Assembly (NCBI GenBank): GCA_020639075.1
Contig: JACKHI010000001.1
Coordinates: 2,418,001-2,482,000, forward strand
DNA length: 64,000 nucleotides
DNA from: Phycisphaerales bacterium
GTDB taxonomy: Bacteria > Planctomycetota > Phycisphaerae > UBA1845 > UTPLA1
Direction of reading: 5' to 3'
In this document: positions 51,561 through 60,691 of the stretch, in pieces
Numbering within the stretch: position 1 is the first letter of the stretch
Layout of the letters: each line of letters starts with the position of its first letter
Made by a program: the position numbers and the translations under genes
Notes under the pieces: model-generated
What the model was told of the DNA's origin: nothing
Databases searched by the model: none
Seen by the model: only the letters and a program-made list of their open reading frames with translations

Positions 51561-52867
51561 ACGACATCGATCGACACGATGCGAACGACAATCAACTGGA
51601 TCGCAATCTCCTCGCGGCCGCGCGTCATCTGGACCTTCCTGCTGAACCGAGTCCATTGCAGCGGGCCCGCTGGAAGCAGGCCCCGAAGAAAGGAATCCTT
51701 GGTATGAAGCGCGAGAACTTCTGGAGAGTATTGGGCGCCGGCGGCGCGCTGGCGGCCTGCGTCACGCTCGCCGTCGTCTTCGGTCTGGGCGGTACAAAGA
51801 GTGTCAACGCGGCGATGATCTTCGACAGCCTCCGCGACGCCATCCGCAAGTCTCTGTGGATCGAGCTCGACAACGTCTCTGATGAAGGCATCACTGCCAA
51901 CGGCCGCGTCCTGCTGGTTTTCAAGGACGACGAATCCCCGGCCGGCAACCTCCCGGGCAGCGTGGACGACGACGTCGCCGCGAGCTACGTCGAACTGCAT
52001 GTGACGGCAGCGGATGATCACGAAGACCTCGCCGGCCTGGATCTGGAAGCAGTCGTCGGCATGGCGCCGGGCAATCAATGGGCCTTCCTGCAGACGCACC
52101 ACATCCCGGCGAATCTCTTTGCCGAAGCCCCCATGTTGGCGTTTTTCGCACCGGCGCTCAATCAGGGCATCCTCCTCGACCTTGCCCAATTGGATGCGAG
52201 CAATGCGTCCACTCAGAGTGTCGGGACCGGGCCTGGCGGCGGCCCCGTTGCCAAGTTCAGTTTCTCCACCGGTGGCAATGAAGGCTCGAGTGACAATGAC
52301 GAAGAATCGGAGACCCAAAACGTGCTCGAGTTCTCCTTCAGCACCAACCATGGGGCCGATGCGGACGACAACGCCAACGGTTCGACGGCGGACGACGTCA
52401 ACGATCACCTTCACGGCCTGATGTTCGGCTCCGATTTCCACGCCTCGGCTGACACGCCCGAGGCGGAAGCGGCAATCGAAGCCCACATGCAGATGGTCAA
52501 GGACTTTCTCACCGGCCGGTTCACGCCTGAGCAGATGACCCAGTTCATCGACATGATCGAGGCCTCGGCCGACTCAACGACTGTCACGCCGAATGCCGAC
52601 GGATCATTCCTCCTCCGAGCCTCCGGCTTCGACTTCGGCGGCCATGCCGATGTGGACGAAGATCTCGTGCTCGAAATCGAATACCGCGAAAACGGCGGCA
52701 TCGACAGCGTCAAACTGCTGAACATCGGAGACGGCGCGGGACAACTGCGATTCGTCTTTTCCGACGAAGATGCGAATGCGGATGTGCTCGATCGATCGCG
52801 GTTCTCTTCTCGCGAAGGTGTCCGAACGATCAACGGCCTCGGCGACTTGTTCGGCGGCGGCCAGTAA
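51557..52867 (+). CDS. Anti-sigma-like single-pass membrane protein
   Basis: 436 residues. A ~55-residue cytoplasmic N-terminus (ARHLDLPAEPSPLQRARWKQ) precedes one membrane helix (VLGAGGALAACVTLAVVFGLGG). The large exported part contains an outer-membrane-lipoprotein-sorting-like start (NAAMIFDSLRDAIRKSLWIEL), acidic low-complexity stretches (SSDNDEESETQ, DADDNANGSTADDVND), and a C-terminal beta domain. It is co-translated with the ECF sigma factor, so I infer that it senses an envelope signal and holds or responds to the sigma factor. A strong terminator follows. Confidence 0.8.
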   Translation: MNDIDRHDANDNQLDRNLLAAARHLDLPAEPSPLQRARWKQAPKKGILGMKRENFWRVLGAGGALAACVTLAVVFGLGGTKSVNAAMIFDSLRDAIRKSLWIELDNVSDEGITANGRVLLVFKDDESPAGNLPGSVDDDVAASYVELHVTAADDHEDLAGLDLEAVVGMAPGNQWAFLQTHHIPANLFAEAPMLAFFAPALNQGILLDLAQLDASNASTQSVGTGPGGGPVAKFSFSTGGNEGSSDNDEESETQNVLEFSFSTNHGADADDNANGSTADDVNDHLHGLMFGSDFHASADTPEAEAAIEAHMQMVKDFLTGRFTPEQMTQFIDMIEASADSTTVTPNADGSFLLRASGFDFGGHADVDEDLVLEIEYRENGGIDSVKLLNIGDGAGQLRFVFSDEDANADVLDRSRFSSREGVRTINGLGDLFGGGQ

Positions 52868-52902
52868 GCGTCAAACACAAGTCAAATCAGATCGATCGTG
52901 CA

Positions 52903-52929
52903 AGAGGCGGGCAGTGGCCCGCCTCTTTT
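52903..52929 (+). terminator. Rho-independent terminator
   Basis: AGAGGCGGGC and GCCCGCCTCT form a perfect 10-bp stem with the loop AGTG, followed by TTTTC. It lies 35 bases after the stop of the sigma-operon membrane protein. Confidence 0.93.
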
Positions 52930-53093
52930 CATTTCATGTCGGGAATCCGCGGAAATGCGATGACTGAACCGCTACACGAAAGGAGCATCCTGCCGCTACA
53001 TAAACGGATCCACTTTCTATTGGCCCATCGCGCCCGAATGACATACGCTTTCCAATAGCGGCAACAGTCTTGTCGCGCGGAAAGGAGAATCCG

Positions 53094-53246
53094 ATGTTCG
53101 CCGGTCTCCCAGGTGGCAGCCCGGGCCCTGACGCCGAAGGAACGTGGTACGGCCTGCTCATGATCTTCCTTCTGAGCGCCGCCATCGGCGGTGGATTTCT
53201 CTACTTCTGTCACGAACTCTCAAAGCTCGATTTCTACGGAATTTGA
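53094..53246 (+). CDS. 50-residue single-pass membrane protein
   Basis: A short gene with a textbook AAGGAG seven bases before its ATG. The N-terminal 16 residues are Gly/Pro-rich (MFAGLPGGSPGPDAEG). One helix follows (WYGLLMIFLLSAAIGGGFLYF) and then a short basic and acidic end (CHELSKLDFYGI). It has its own small transcription unit after the terminator at 52903. No homologous family is recognised. The strong ribosome-binding site and clean topology support a real gene. Confidence 0.65.
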   Translation: MFAGLPGGSPGPDAEGTWYGLLMIFLLSAAIGGGFLYFCHELSKLDFYGI

Positions 53247-53574
53247 TCGCGTCGTCCGGTGCTCAAATCGTCGATCGACCGCGGGCTATTGCCGTTTTCG
53301 AACACACCTGACCTCTCGGCACGCATCCGCGGATCCGCCGATTGTCGCCCTATTTTCTAGATTTCCACGCCCATGGGCAGGCTTTGAGGGCAATCAGCAA
53401 CCGCCTGATTGAGTATTGCATAGCCGCGCGAGCCCCTGAATCCGTCTAACAAATAGGACGACGATCTGCCGACGTCGTCCGCGAAAACGGGAACCACTTC
53501 GGCGCCTCGAAAGCGCGCAATCGCCGACGTCCGATCGGCCTCTCTTGCCCCGACTCACACACGGAGAATCAACC
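53247..53574. other. 328-bp intergenic region
   Basis: No gene or repeat is seen. The last ~30 bases hold the GGAGAAT ribosome-binding site of the lamin-tail gene. No clear promoter consensus was found. Confidence 0.5.
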
Positions 53575-55191
53575 ATGCACTCAGCAAACTTCTCGCACTA
53601 CACACGCTGCCTGCTCCTTCTTATGCCGCTCCTCGCGACGACCGCCGCATCCGCCCAGAACCCCCGCTTCCACCTGGACCCCGCAGCGAGCACTGCCGCG
53701 CACACGGCAGATGTCTTTGCGGATAATTGCATCGGCGCACCTGAAGCGCTGAACGTCCCCTTTCAGTTCTTTACGGAGGATTTCGCGTACGAAAATGGCC
53801 TCGCGGATTGGGGCACCGGCGGAACGATCGTCGTCAATGACGGCGCCGTCACGTCCAGCGGCGATCCTGTGGCGAGACTCGATGGCGATGACTCGTCCGT
53901 GCTGCAACTCGCCTGGTTGGCGTATTCCATCAATTCTGCATCCGTACCGCCCTCGAGCCCTTGCTACACTGCCATTTCCTTGACAACCACAGACGCCACA
54001 TTCGTCATTAATCTGGACAACCTCGTGACCGGCGCCGCCTATGACGTTCACTATCGATGGACGTACGAAGCCCGCGGCGACGAGGAGAACGAAGTCCTGC
54101 TGCCGCCGGACGATCCGACATTCGGGACCATCAGCCTGGATCTCGACATCGGTCTTTTCGGCCCCGGCCATGTGTTCGACGCCGTCGTGGACAACGACAA
54201 CATCACGCCCGCGCCCCCGACGGAGCTTGGCCAGAGTGAAAGCGTCGTGCAATTCATCGCGCCGTCCGGTTCGATTCCGATCACCGTGAACATGGACGCA
54301 TTCGCTACGCAGACAATGGTCTACCCGTCGCGCGACGACGCCGCCCGATGCTTTATGCGCGGCACACTCGATATCTGGATCGTCCCGCCCGGCGCCCCCG
54401 CGGATCCGGCTCCCCTCGCGGACTCCAACGTCATTATCTCCGAGGTCGTCGACGGTGCCGTCGGCAACTCCAATCCGCGCTACGCCGAATTGACAAACTG
54501 CGGCAACGTCGGCGTGCAGTTCGGTCCGGGCGACGAACTCGTCGTCCTTCCCGACGGCGCGGCAATTCCGTCCGCCGTCGTCGATCTGTCGGGCGTCTTC
54601 CTCGCGCCAGGCGAATCCTTCGTCGTCGCCGGAAGCGCACTCGGCGGTGACTTGGATTTCCTGACCACGTATGGATTCAATGCGGACCTCTACGATCCTG
54701 GTCTTTTCGGCGACGGCAATGACGTGTACGTCCTTCTATCCGCCGGCGCCATTCACGACGCCTACGGCGTGGCAGGCGTCGATCCGATTCCGCCGTTGCC
54801 CGCCGTACCGGCGCCGTGGGCCTATGCGGACAGCCATGCCCATCGCAAACCCAATCGGTTTCCCAACAAGGGCTTTTTCGACAGCGACAATTGGATCATC
54901 GCCCCACTGGGCTCGCTCCAGGGCGCCAACGACTTCGACTCGGCCGCACTGGCCCTGGCACAGACGACGCCCGGCGCGCACGATTGCGACGACAATCCCG
55001 CGCCGCTGCTCGGCGACTTGAACTGCGACGGCGTTGTCGGCGTGGCGGACGTGGAAGCGTTCGCTCTCGCCCTGGTGGATCCGAACGGATTCGCACTCGC
55101 CTACCCGGCCTGCGACATTCTCGCCGCCGACATGAACGGCGATGGACTCGTCAACGGCCTTGACGTCGCACTGTTCATCGCGGCGCTGTAG
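53575..55191 (+). CDS. Secreted lamin-tail-domain protein with dockerin
   Basis: 538 residues, ATG with GGAG upstream. Signal peptide RCLLLLMPLLATTAASA. A beta-rich N-terminal region (~30-270) is followed by a lamin-tail-like domain (~290-430): NVIISEVVDGAVGNSNPRYAELTN, GDELVVLPDGA, FLAPGESFVVAG, PNKGFFDSDNW. A dockerin type I repeat closes the protein (DLNCDGVVGVADVEAFALAL and DMNGDGLVNGLDVALFIAAL). It is extracellular, perhaps docked to a cohesin-bearing surface partner; no cohesin is seen in the window. Confidence 0.9.
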   Translation: MHSANFSHYTRCLLLLMPLLATTAASAQNPRFHLDPAASTAAHTADVFADNCIGAPEALNVPFQFFTEDFAYENGLADWGTGGTIVVNDGAVTSSGDPVARLDGDDSSVLQLAWLAYSINSASVPPSSPCYTAISLTTTDATFVINLDNLVTGAAYDVHYRWTYEARGDEENEVLLPPDDPTFGTISLDLDIGLFGPGHVFDAVVDNDNITPAPPTELGQSESVVQFIAPSGSIPITVNMDAFATQTMVYPSRDDAARCFMRGTLDIWIVPPGAPADPAPLADSNVIISEVVDGAVGNSNPRYAELTNCGNVGVQFGPGDELVVLPDGAAIPSAVVDLSGVFLAPGESFVVAGSALGGDLDFLTTYGFNADLYDPGLFGDGNDVYVLLSAGAIHDAYGVAGVDPIPPLPAVPAPWAYADSHAHRKPNRFPNKGFFDSDNWIIAPLGSLQGANDFDSAALALAQTTPGAHDCDDNPAPLLGDLNCDGVVGVADVEAFALALVDPNGFALAYPACDILAADMNGDGLVNGLDVALFIAAL

Positions 55192-55595
55192 CGACTCGGC
55201 CTTCCCAGCAAACCGCCCGATTGGGCGGGCGCGATCGGCGACATCGTCGTCGTTCGCGCCCGTCGCCCATTTTCGATCGCCCGTTCGCATCGCAATTTGG
55301 CTGTCCGTCGCATTGCAACGTTCGTTCGACGCGAGATGCCGACGCTCAAATCGAAATCGGTGCACTCCGCTATCAATCGCCGGAACATCGATTCCGACCA
55401 ATCCCCAACGACTCCGTGCATCAACCGCCCAGCCCGATTCTCGGACGAATCACGGGTCGAAATGTTTGCGAATCCAGCATGATCGCAGATAATATAGACT
55501 CACTTCGTTTGCCGTCTGCGATTCGCTGCGAGTGCCGAAGCACCGTTCATATTTCTCCGCGGCCTCGTCGACTCGCGAGGCTGAAAGGACCGATC
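55192..55595. other. 404-bp intergenic region
   Basis: A GC hairpin without a T-run lies at 55213-55228 (CCGCCC-GATT-GGGCGG), 22 bases after the dockerin gene. A possible promoter for the DUF11 gene is TTGCGA (55466-55471) with TAATAT (55490-55495), 18-base spacing. No gene is supported in between. Confidence 0.45.
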
Positions 55596-56660
55596 ATGAT
55601 TACCAAGACTCGCATCCGCCATGGATTCGTTTCGTGCGTCATTCTCACCGCACTGGCATGCCCATCAATCTCGATTGCCGCCCCGAGAGGCATCGACAGC
55701 GACGTGAACCTCGCCATTTCCAAGACCGACGGAGTCGTGGAAGTTCTGCGCGGTCAAGTCGTCACGTACACGATCATCGTCGACAACATCGGCACCGCCC
55801 GCGTCATCGGCGCATCTATCACAGACGCCTTTCCGGCAGAGCTCACGGACGTAACGTACACGAGCGTCGCCACGGCAGGCGCATCCGGCAACACGGCTTC
55901 GGGCGCCGGCGATATCAACGACACGGTCGACATGGACGCCGGCAGCAGCATCACGTACACCGTCACCGCCACGATCAGTTCGACGGCCGAAGGCGACGTG
56001 ACGAATACAGCCGTCGTTGACCCCGGGCCACAATTCCCGGACAGCGACACGACAGACAATTCCGCGACAGACGTGGATCAAGTCATTACAGCGGATCTTT
56101 CGATCACCAAAGACGACGGCGTCGCGAGCGTCATGCAGGGCGCCGCACTCTCCTACACAATCATTGTCGAAAACGCCGGCCCGTTCTCCGTCGTCGGCGC
56201 AACGATCATGGATACGCTTCCTTCGTCGCTGACGAATATCTCATACACAAGCAGCGCGACGGGCGGCGCGACAGGCAATACGGCCGCCGGATCGGGCGAC
56301 ATCAACGACACTGTGGACATGCCCGTAGGAAGCACAATCACGTACATTGTCACGACCGATGTCATGGCCGATGCGACAGGGACAGTCGTCAACACGGCGA
56401 CGGTTGAAGCGCCGATGGGCGTCGTGGAGCCAGATCTGACGAACAACACGGCGACGGACTCGGCGGCGATCATCGTTCCCGAACCCGAGCCGGAACCGGA
56501 ACCGGAACCGCAGCCAACGCCCTGCGTCCAGGGCATAGACAGCCTGAACCTGCTGTTCTCACTGCTGTTCCATTCGCCCGTTTGCGGAATCGGTTGCACG
56601 CTGACGATCGTCGGCACATTCTGCGGCCTCGTTGCCATGCGATCGCGCCGACGCCGGTAA
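55596..56660 (+). CDS. Surface protein with two DUF11 repeats and C-terminal sorting tail
   Basis: 354 residues; AAAGGA precedes the ATG. Signal peptide FVSCVILTALACPSISIAA. Two tandem ~125-residue DUF11 (conserved repeat) domains start at NLAISKTDGVVEVLRGQVVT and DLSITKDDGVASVMQGAALS; each has the YTIIV-N-G motif and ends in an N-T-A-T strand. A Pro/Glu spacer (PEPEPEPEPEP) follows. The C-terminus is SPVCGIGC, a hydrophobic helix and MRSRRRR, the same order (Cys-Gly, helix, Arg cluster) as in the matrixin and P-domain proteins. A surface-anchored structural protein is likely. Confidence 0.88.
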   Translation: MITKTRIRHGFVSCVILTALACPSISIAAPRGIDSDVNLAISKTDGVVEVLRGQVVTYTIIVDNIGTARVIGASITDAFPAELTDVTYTSVATAGASGNTASGAGDINDTVDMDAGSSITYTVTATISSTAEGDVTNTAVVDPGPQFPDSDTTDNSATDVDQVITADLSITKDDGVASVMQGAALSYTIIVENAGPFSVVGATIMDTLPSSLTNISYTSSATGGATGNTAAGSGDINDTVDMPVGSTITYIVTTDVMADATGTVVNTATVEAPMGVVEPDLTNNTATDSAAIIVPEPEPEPEPEPQPTPCVQGIDSLNLLFSLLFHSPVCGIGCTLTIVGTFCGLVAMRSRRRR

Positions 56661-56668
56661 CGGCCGCT

Positions 56669-56692
56669 CGGTCGCAACCCGACGACCGTTTT
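56669..56692 (+). terminator. Weak rho-independent terminator candidate
   Basis: CGGTCG and CGACCG form a 6-bp stem with an 8-base loop followed by TTTT, nine bases after the stop of the DUF11 gene. Confidence 0.45.
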
Positions 56693-56817
56693 CAGCCCTA
56701 CCGATGCGAAAAGCCGTCCCTACGAGATGGCGCTGAGAGCGTCTTTTCATGTCGGCCTCTCTTCAAGGTCCATCGATGCATGCAGCCTTGTGGACGGAAT
56801 TCAGTTAACATGAATGC

Positions 56818-57393
56818 ATGACGCTGATCGAAGGCGCCCAACTTCCGACGCTGACATCACAACGACTGCACCTGCGCTGGCTTACGGACGACGATGCGCC
56901 GGCGTTATTCGCAGTCTTCTCCGATCCCAAAGCAATGCGCTATTGGAGCACGCCGCCGTGGGCGACGCTCGCCGAAAGCACTGCGTACATCGCCGGCATC
57001 CATCGATCGTTTGCGGCGCAGTCGCTGTTCCAATGGGGCATCGTCCGGACAGACGACGGCGACGTGATCGGGACGTGTACGCTCGCGCAGATTGACGTCG
57101 CCAATCGACGGGCGGAAATCGGCTTCATGCTGCGCCCCAACTGCTGGGGCAAGGGCTTCATGACCGAGGCCGTGGCCGCCCTGCTCGAATTCTCCTTCAA
57201 GATTCTCAAGCTGCATCGCATCGAGGCCGACGTTGACCCACGCAATGCCGCTTCGATCCGCCTGCTGGAGCGATTCGGCTTCAAACGAGAGGGCTACCTC
57301 CGCGAACGCTGGTTCGTCGGCGAGGAAGTCAACGACGGCGTCTTCTACGGTCTGCTGCACCACGAGTATTCGTCACCGCCATCGATTCACTGA
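56818..57393 (+). CDS. GNAT N-acetyltransferase, RimJ/RimL type
   Basis: 191 residues. The order LTSQRLHLRWLTDDDAPALF, then IGTCTLAQIDVANRRAEIGFML, then NCWGKGFMTEAVAALLEF (acetyl-CoA loop), RIEADVDPRNAASIRLLERFGFKREGYLRERW is the classic RimJ/RimL-like GNAT. It acetylates an amine of an unknown substrate (protein N-terminus, amino acid or small molecule). No Shine-Dalgarno is seen; TAACAT six bases before the ATG may indicate another leaderless start. Confidence 0.9.
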   Translation: MTLIEGAQLPTLTSQRLHLRWLTDDDAPALFAVFSDPKAMRYWSTPPWATLAESTAYIAGIHRSFAAQSLFQWGIVRTDDGDVIGTCTLAQIDVANRRAEIGFMLRPNCWGKGFMTEAVAALLEFSFKILKLHRIEADVDPRNAASIRLLERFGFKREGYLRERWFVGEEVNDGVFYGLLHHEYSSPPSIH

Positions 57394-57555
57394 GTCGTGA
57401 TGCACCGGATCAACGGAACGCAACTGATGTCCCTCTGCCTCCTTCTCCGCAGACCGGATCTCGCGCCCGTTACTCGGTCCCACTACTCTGCATCAGCAAT
57501 CCGCGGCCTGCCCATCCGCACGAAAACCACTCACGTGCAGGCGTCATCGCGTACG

Positions 57556-59277
57556 TCAGTATCGTTTGCCTCTGCCGTGCTTCATCCATCTCCATCCCAA
57601 CAGCATCAACGGCATCCATGCAGCGCCGGCGCCAAGACCGATGAGACCGCACGGGGCCGCCGCTCCGCCCGGCGGGGGCTCGCAGGCATCGCCGACGCCG
57701 TTGCCGTCCGAGTCGGCCTGATCGGGGTTCGCGACTGCCGGACAATTGTCCAGGCAATCGATGACGCCGTCATCGTCGGCATCGTCGAGCCTGTCGGCCG
57801 TGCCGCATCCACAGAAACCTGATGCAATCTTGTTCGGATCATCGGGACAGTCGTCGAAGCAGTCGGGCACGCCGTCGTCGTCGGAATCGTCGTCTGTCGC
57901 GCCGCATCCGCAGACGCCGGGGAGCAGCTTGTCGACGTCGTCCGGACAGCCATCGCAGTCATCCGGCACGCCGTCGCCGTCGGCATCCGCTTCGCAATCG
58001 TCGGGGATCGCATTGGCATTGCAATCCTGGCTGGTTCCGTTCCCGAGGTCCTCTCGATCGTCGACGCCGTTCGCGTTGCAGTCATCACCGTAGCAGCGGA
58101 CGCTGTCGAACTGAAACAGCCCCGGCCCGCCGAAGGCTTCCGGAATGTTCCATTCGAACGCGATTCGCACCGTCGTTCCCGCATACGCGCTCACATCGAC
58201 GATTCCGACCAGGTCCCCCGTATCGGTCTGGACCTCGCCCGCAGCCGCGGTCATGATCAGCACAGTCTCCAAAGGTGTACCGCCGCCGGCGGGCTCGATC
58301 TGCACGGAAAAAGTACGATCCATCGTCGCGAGGAACATGTTCCACGCAGCGCGATAATCGAATCGAAGGTCGCGCGTTCCCGGCGGCAAGTCCATCTCCT
58401 GGGCGATTCGAATCACGCCCGGACCGGCACCGTCGAATCCGTGGTACATCGCAAAGATGCCGTCAGTCGGATTGGCTTCAAAGACGCCCGTCGGAAAATC
58501 CGCGGACTCGATCCGCATCGAAAGTGCCGGAACGGCGAGGTCCTGCGTCATCCATCCGGAAAAGTCCGCGGACTCGAAGCTCAGGTTGTACCCGCCGCAG
58601 TCAGAACCGATGAGGTCCGCGGGATCGAGCACCGTCCAGCGCAGACACCACTCATGGAGCGTGCCGACGGCGCCGGGAAGATGGTCACTGACGTAGATCT
58701 TCCAATGACCGCTGATATCCTCGCCGTCGAAATACCTGAGCGTATGGCTCTGTCCCGATCCGCGATTGTCGAACGGAATCCACGACCCGGTCACATTGTC
58801 GATGCCGGGGTCCGCGACGCCGGGATCACCCCATCCGTCCGGCATGGCGATGTCGTAATACTCAGCGGCCTCGTCGTCGAGTATGAAGCGCTCGCCCGTC
58901 AGTGGATTGCCGAAATTGTCCGCCGCAAATCCCGTGCCGCCGCCCGCACTATCTCCGCAGCGATGGAGCAACGACGCCAACGTGCCCGTCTCAAGATGCT
59001 GGAGCGTCACGATCAGATCGCCTTGAAACGGATGCGAAATGAGCAACTCCACGTTGAGATCGAGAATCGTCCCGTTGATGGGGACGATAATGACGTCGTC
59101 CGTCGTTCCGAAGTCCGGGATCGCATTCTCCGGCGCGCTGCACAGCGTCCCGGTGATTTGGGCTGACGCAATCGGGACCGCCAGCAGGACCGATGCGACT
59201 GCTGCGCAAATCGACGCCCGACAAAATACCGTTGATGTGAAAACGCCCGCGCTTCTGAAATGTGAATAGCGACGCAT
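57556..59277 (-). CDS. Secreted P-domain/TSP3 protein with C-terminal sorting tail
   Basis: 573 residues, GGGAG before the ATG. Signal peptide ASVLLAVPIASA. Residues ~25-205 are a proprotein-convertase P (Homo B) domain (LNVELLISHPFQGDLIVTLQ, GHWKIYVSDHLPGAVGTLHEW). Next is a ~150-residue beta domain (DLRFDYRAAWNMFLATMDRTF), then thrombospondin type-3 calcium repeats (DCNANGVDDREDL, DADGDGVPDDCDG, DSDDDGVPDCFDD, DADDDGVIDCLDN). The tail is AAPCGLIGLGAGA, a hydrophobic stretch, then WRWMKHGRGKR. No peptidase domain accompanies the P domain. It converges with the acetyltransferase gene. Confidence 0.88.
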   Translation of the reverse strand: MRRYSHFRSAGVFTSTVFCRASICAAVASVLLAVPIASAQITGTLCSAPENAIPDFGTTDDVIIVPINGTILDLNVELLISHPFQGDLIVTLQHLETGTLASLLHRCGDSAGGGTGFAADNFGNPLTGERFILDDEAAEYYDIAMPDGWGDPGVADPGIDNVTGSWIPFDNRGSGQSHTLRYFDGEDISGHWKIYVSDHLPGAVGTLHEWCLRWTVLDPADLIGSDCGGYNLSFESADFSGWMTQDLAVPALSMRIESADFPTGVFEANPTDGIFAMYHGFDGAGPGVIRIAQEMDLPPGTRDLRFDYRAAWNMFLATMDRTFSVQIEPAGGGTPLETVLIMTAAAGEVQTDTGDLVGIVDVSAYAGTTVRIAFEWNIPEAFGGPGLFQFDSVRCYGDDCNANGVDDREDLGNGTSQDCNANAIPDDCEADADGDGVPDDCDGCPDDVDKLLPGVCGCGATDDDSDDDGVPDCFDDCPDDPNKIASGFCGCGTADRLDDADDDGVIDCLDNCPAVANPDQADSDGNGVGDACEPPPGGAAAPCGLIGLGAGAAWMPLMLLGWRWMKHGRGKRY

Positions 59278-59756
59278 GATGTTCTCCCAATTGCGAGAGC
59301 TGAAATCCGCCGACGAATTCAGGACGTGCACGTTCAACGGCCTCGCTGAGGAGCCCCAGCGAGGCCGAGCAAAGGGCGACGACGAGAAATGTGCGCCCTC
59401 TATTCAAACGATATCGCGCGGTCCCCCATCAAAGGACGCACGGCTATGAATTACAAAGAAAATCCAAGTAGAGCCGGTGTAAATCGCGATTGACGGATGG
59501 GGATCCGGCGCCTTGCAGAGCAAGGCGCCGTTGCGCCCGAAATTTGGCGTCGATGCACAGGCTGGATTAACCTTGATCGAACGTTCGCATGCTGAAGTTT
59601 GTTGATCGGGCGTTCACTCAGTTCGAAGCGGTTGGGCGCCCAAGTGCCCGGTGGCCCACCACTTCAGTGGTGGGGGCACGACGATACGAACGCGAGCGAA
59701 CCTCCGTCCAAATCGAAATGCCCACTCAGCGTGAGATCATCAGCTCGAGCGTTCAC
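59278..59756. other. 479-bp intergenic region with one family B repeat
   Basis: Apart from the repeat at 59650-59694 no gene is supported. It separates the P-domain gene (leftward) from the 3' end of the membrane protein gene. A GC hairpin (GGCGCCTTGC...GCAAGGCGCC) spans about 59506-59530. Confidence 0.5.
59650..59694 (+). repeat. Palindromic repeat family B
   Basis: GGTGGCCCACCACTTCAGTG then GTGGGGGCACGACGATACGA. The hairpin arm reads CACCACTTCAGTGGTG, different in sequence from other copies (CACCCTTTCAAAGGGTG) but equally well paired. Confidence 0.75.
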
Positions 59757-60464
59757 TCAGCTCCAGCCGCGCTTGCCGTACCTGTATTCGTCGAAGAGAA
59801 CATACCAGTCCCCTCCCAACCCTCGGATCCCCTGATAGTTAATTACATTCCCGCCCCATCTGAGTAGCCGCACGTCGTCGTGCCCTGCGACCGGATTCGG
59901 CACATACGCAAACCCGCTAATTGAGTTCTGACTGCTGGAAATGACGAAGATGATGGCGCCGTCCGGCTGCGCGCGAATTTCCTTGAACGTGTAGTCTCCA
60001 ACGACAGCCGGTAGTGACGGCATCGTGCCTTTCTGGATATTCGAAACGACCGACTCCAAGGCGGTGCGATTTCCGCGAAAGCGACCCTTGAACGACCACA
60101 TGTTCTCGGCCAACTGACTCGCGAGCATGCACGACAGCCACATGAGGCCGATCGCCACGAGCGGCAGACCGACGTGACGCCTACTCGACGGATACGCCAT
60201 ACAGCGCACAACAACAACGAGCATCGCCAGGACAAAAGCGACACCGAGCAGCACCAGCCATCCTTGAATCTCGTAACGCTTCGGACCGGAGAACGCCAAC
60301 CCAGGTGTGTTAAGCGGCAGCGTCATGAAGAAAGCCAACGCAGGTGGAATGCACAGGAACACGAGGATCACGCGCACGAAAAACCGCGCGGGGAAGGGGC
60401 GATCAAACGGATCCGAAACGCCATAGCCGAGCGTCATCGGGTCGCGTGAATTAGGCTCGGTCAT
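59757..60464 (-). CDS. Hypothetical membrane protein
   Basis: 235 residues with three membrane helices in the first half (VRVILVFLCIPPALAFFMTL; GWLVLLGVAFVLAMLVVVV; GLPLVAIGLMWLSCMLASQL). A ~120-residue soluble part follows (GDYTFKEIRAQPDGAIIFVIS, RLLRWGGNVINYQGIRGLGG). Not recognised. The ATG at 60464 has no clear Shine-Dalgarno. Two tandem family B repeats lie directly upstream (60499-60613). Confidence 0.72.
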   Translation of the reverse strand: MTEPNSRDPMTLGYGVSDPFDRPFPARFFVRVILVFLCIPPALAFFMTLPLNTPGLAFSGPKRYEIQGWLVLLGVAFVLAMLVVVVRCMAYPSSRRHVGLPLVAIGLMWLSCMLASQLAENMWSFKGRFRGNRTALESVVSNIQKGTMPSLPAVVGDYTFKEIRAQPDGAIIFVISSSQNSISGFAYVPNPVAGHDDVRLLRWGGNVINYQGIRGLGGDWYVLFDEYRYGKRGWS

Positions 60465-60498
60465 ATCTCGCTAACCTCAGAATCAAGCCGCACGCTCA

Positions 60499-60613
60499 AT
60501 CGGGTGGCCCACCCTCTCCGAGGGTGGGGGTCACGAAGATGCCAATGCGAATAAGCGCGCGATTCTGTCGATCGGGTGGCCCACCCTCTCCGAGGGTGGG
60601 GGCGCGATGATAG
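60499..60613 (+). repeat. Two direct copies of palindromic repeat family B
   Basis: Units at 60499-60540 and 60571-60613 share an exact 30-base core, including ATCGGGTGGCCCACCCTCTC and CGAGGGTGGGGG. The offset between copies is 72 bases. Confidence 0.75.
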
Positions 60614-60691
60614 GCACACGAGATTCGCTCGACCTATGTTATCCCATTGCGACCGGGGATCGATTGATCGCAAACAGGATTCCATGATCTA

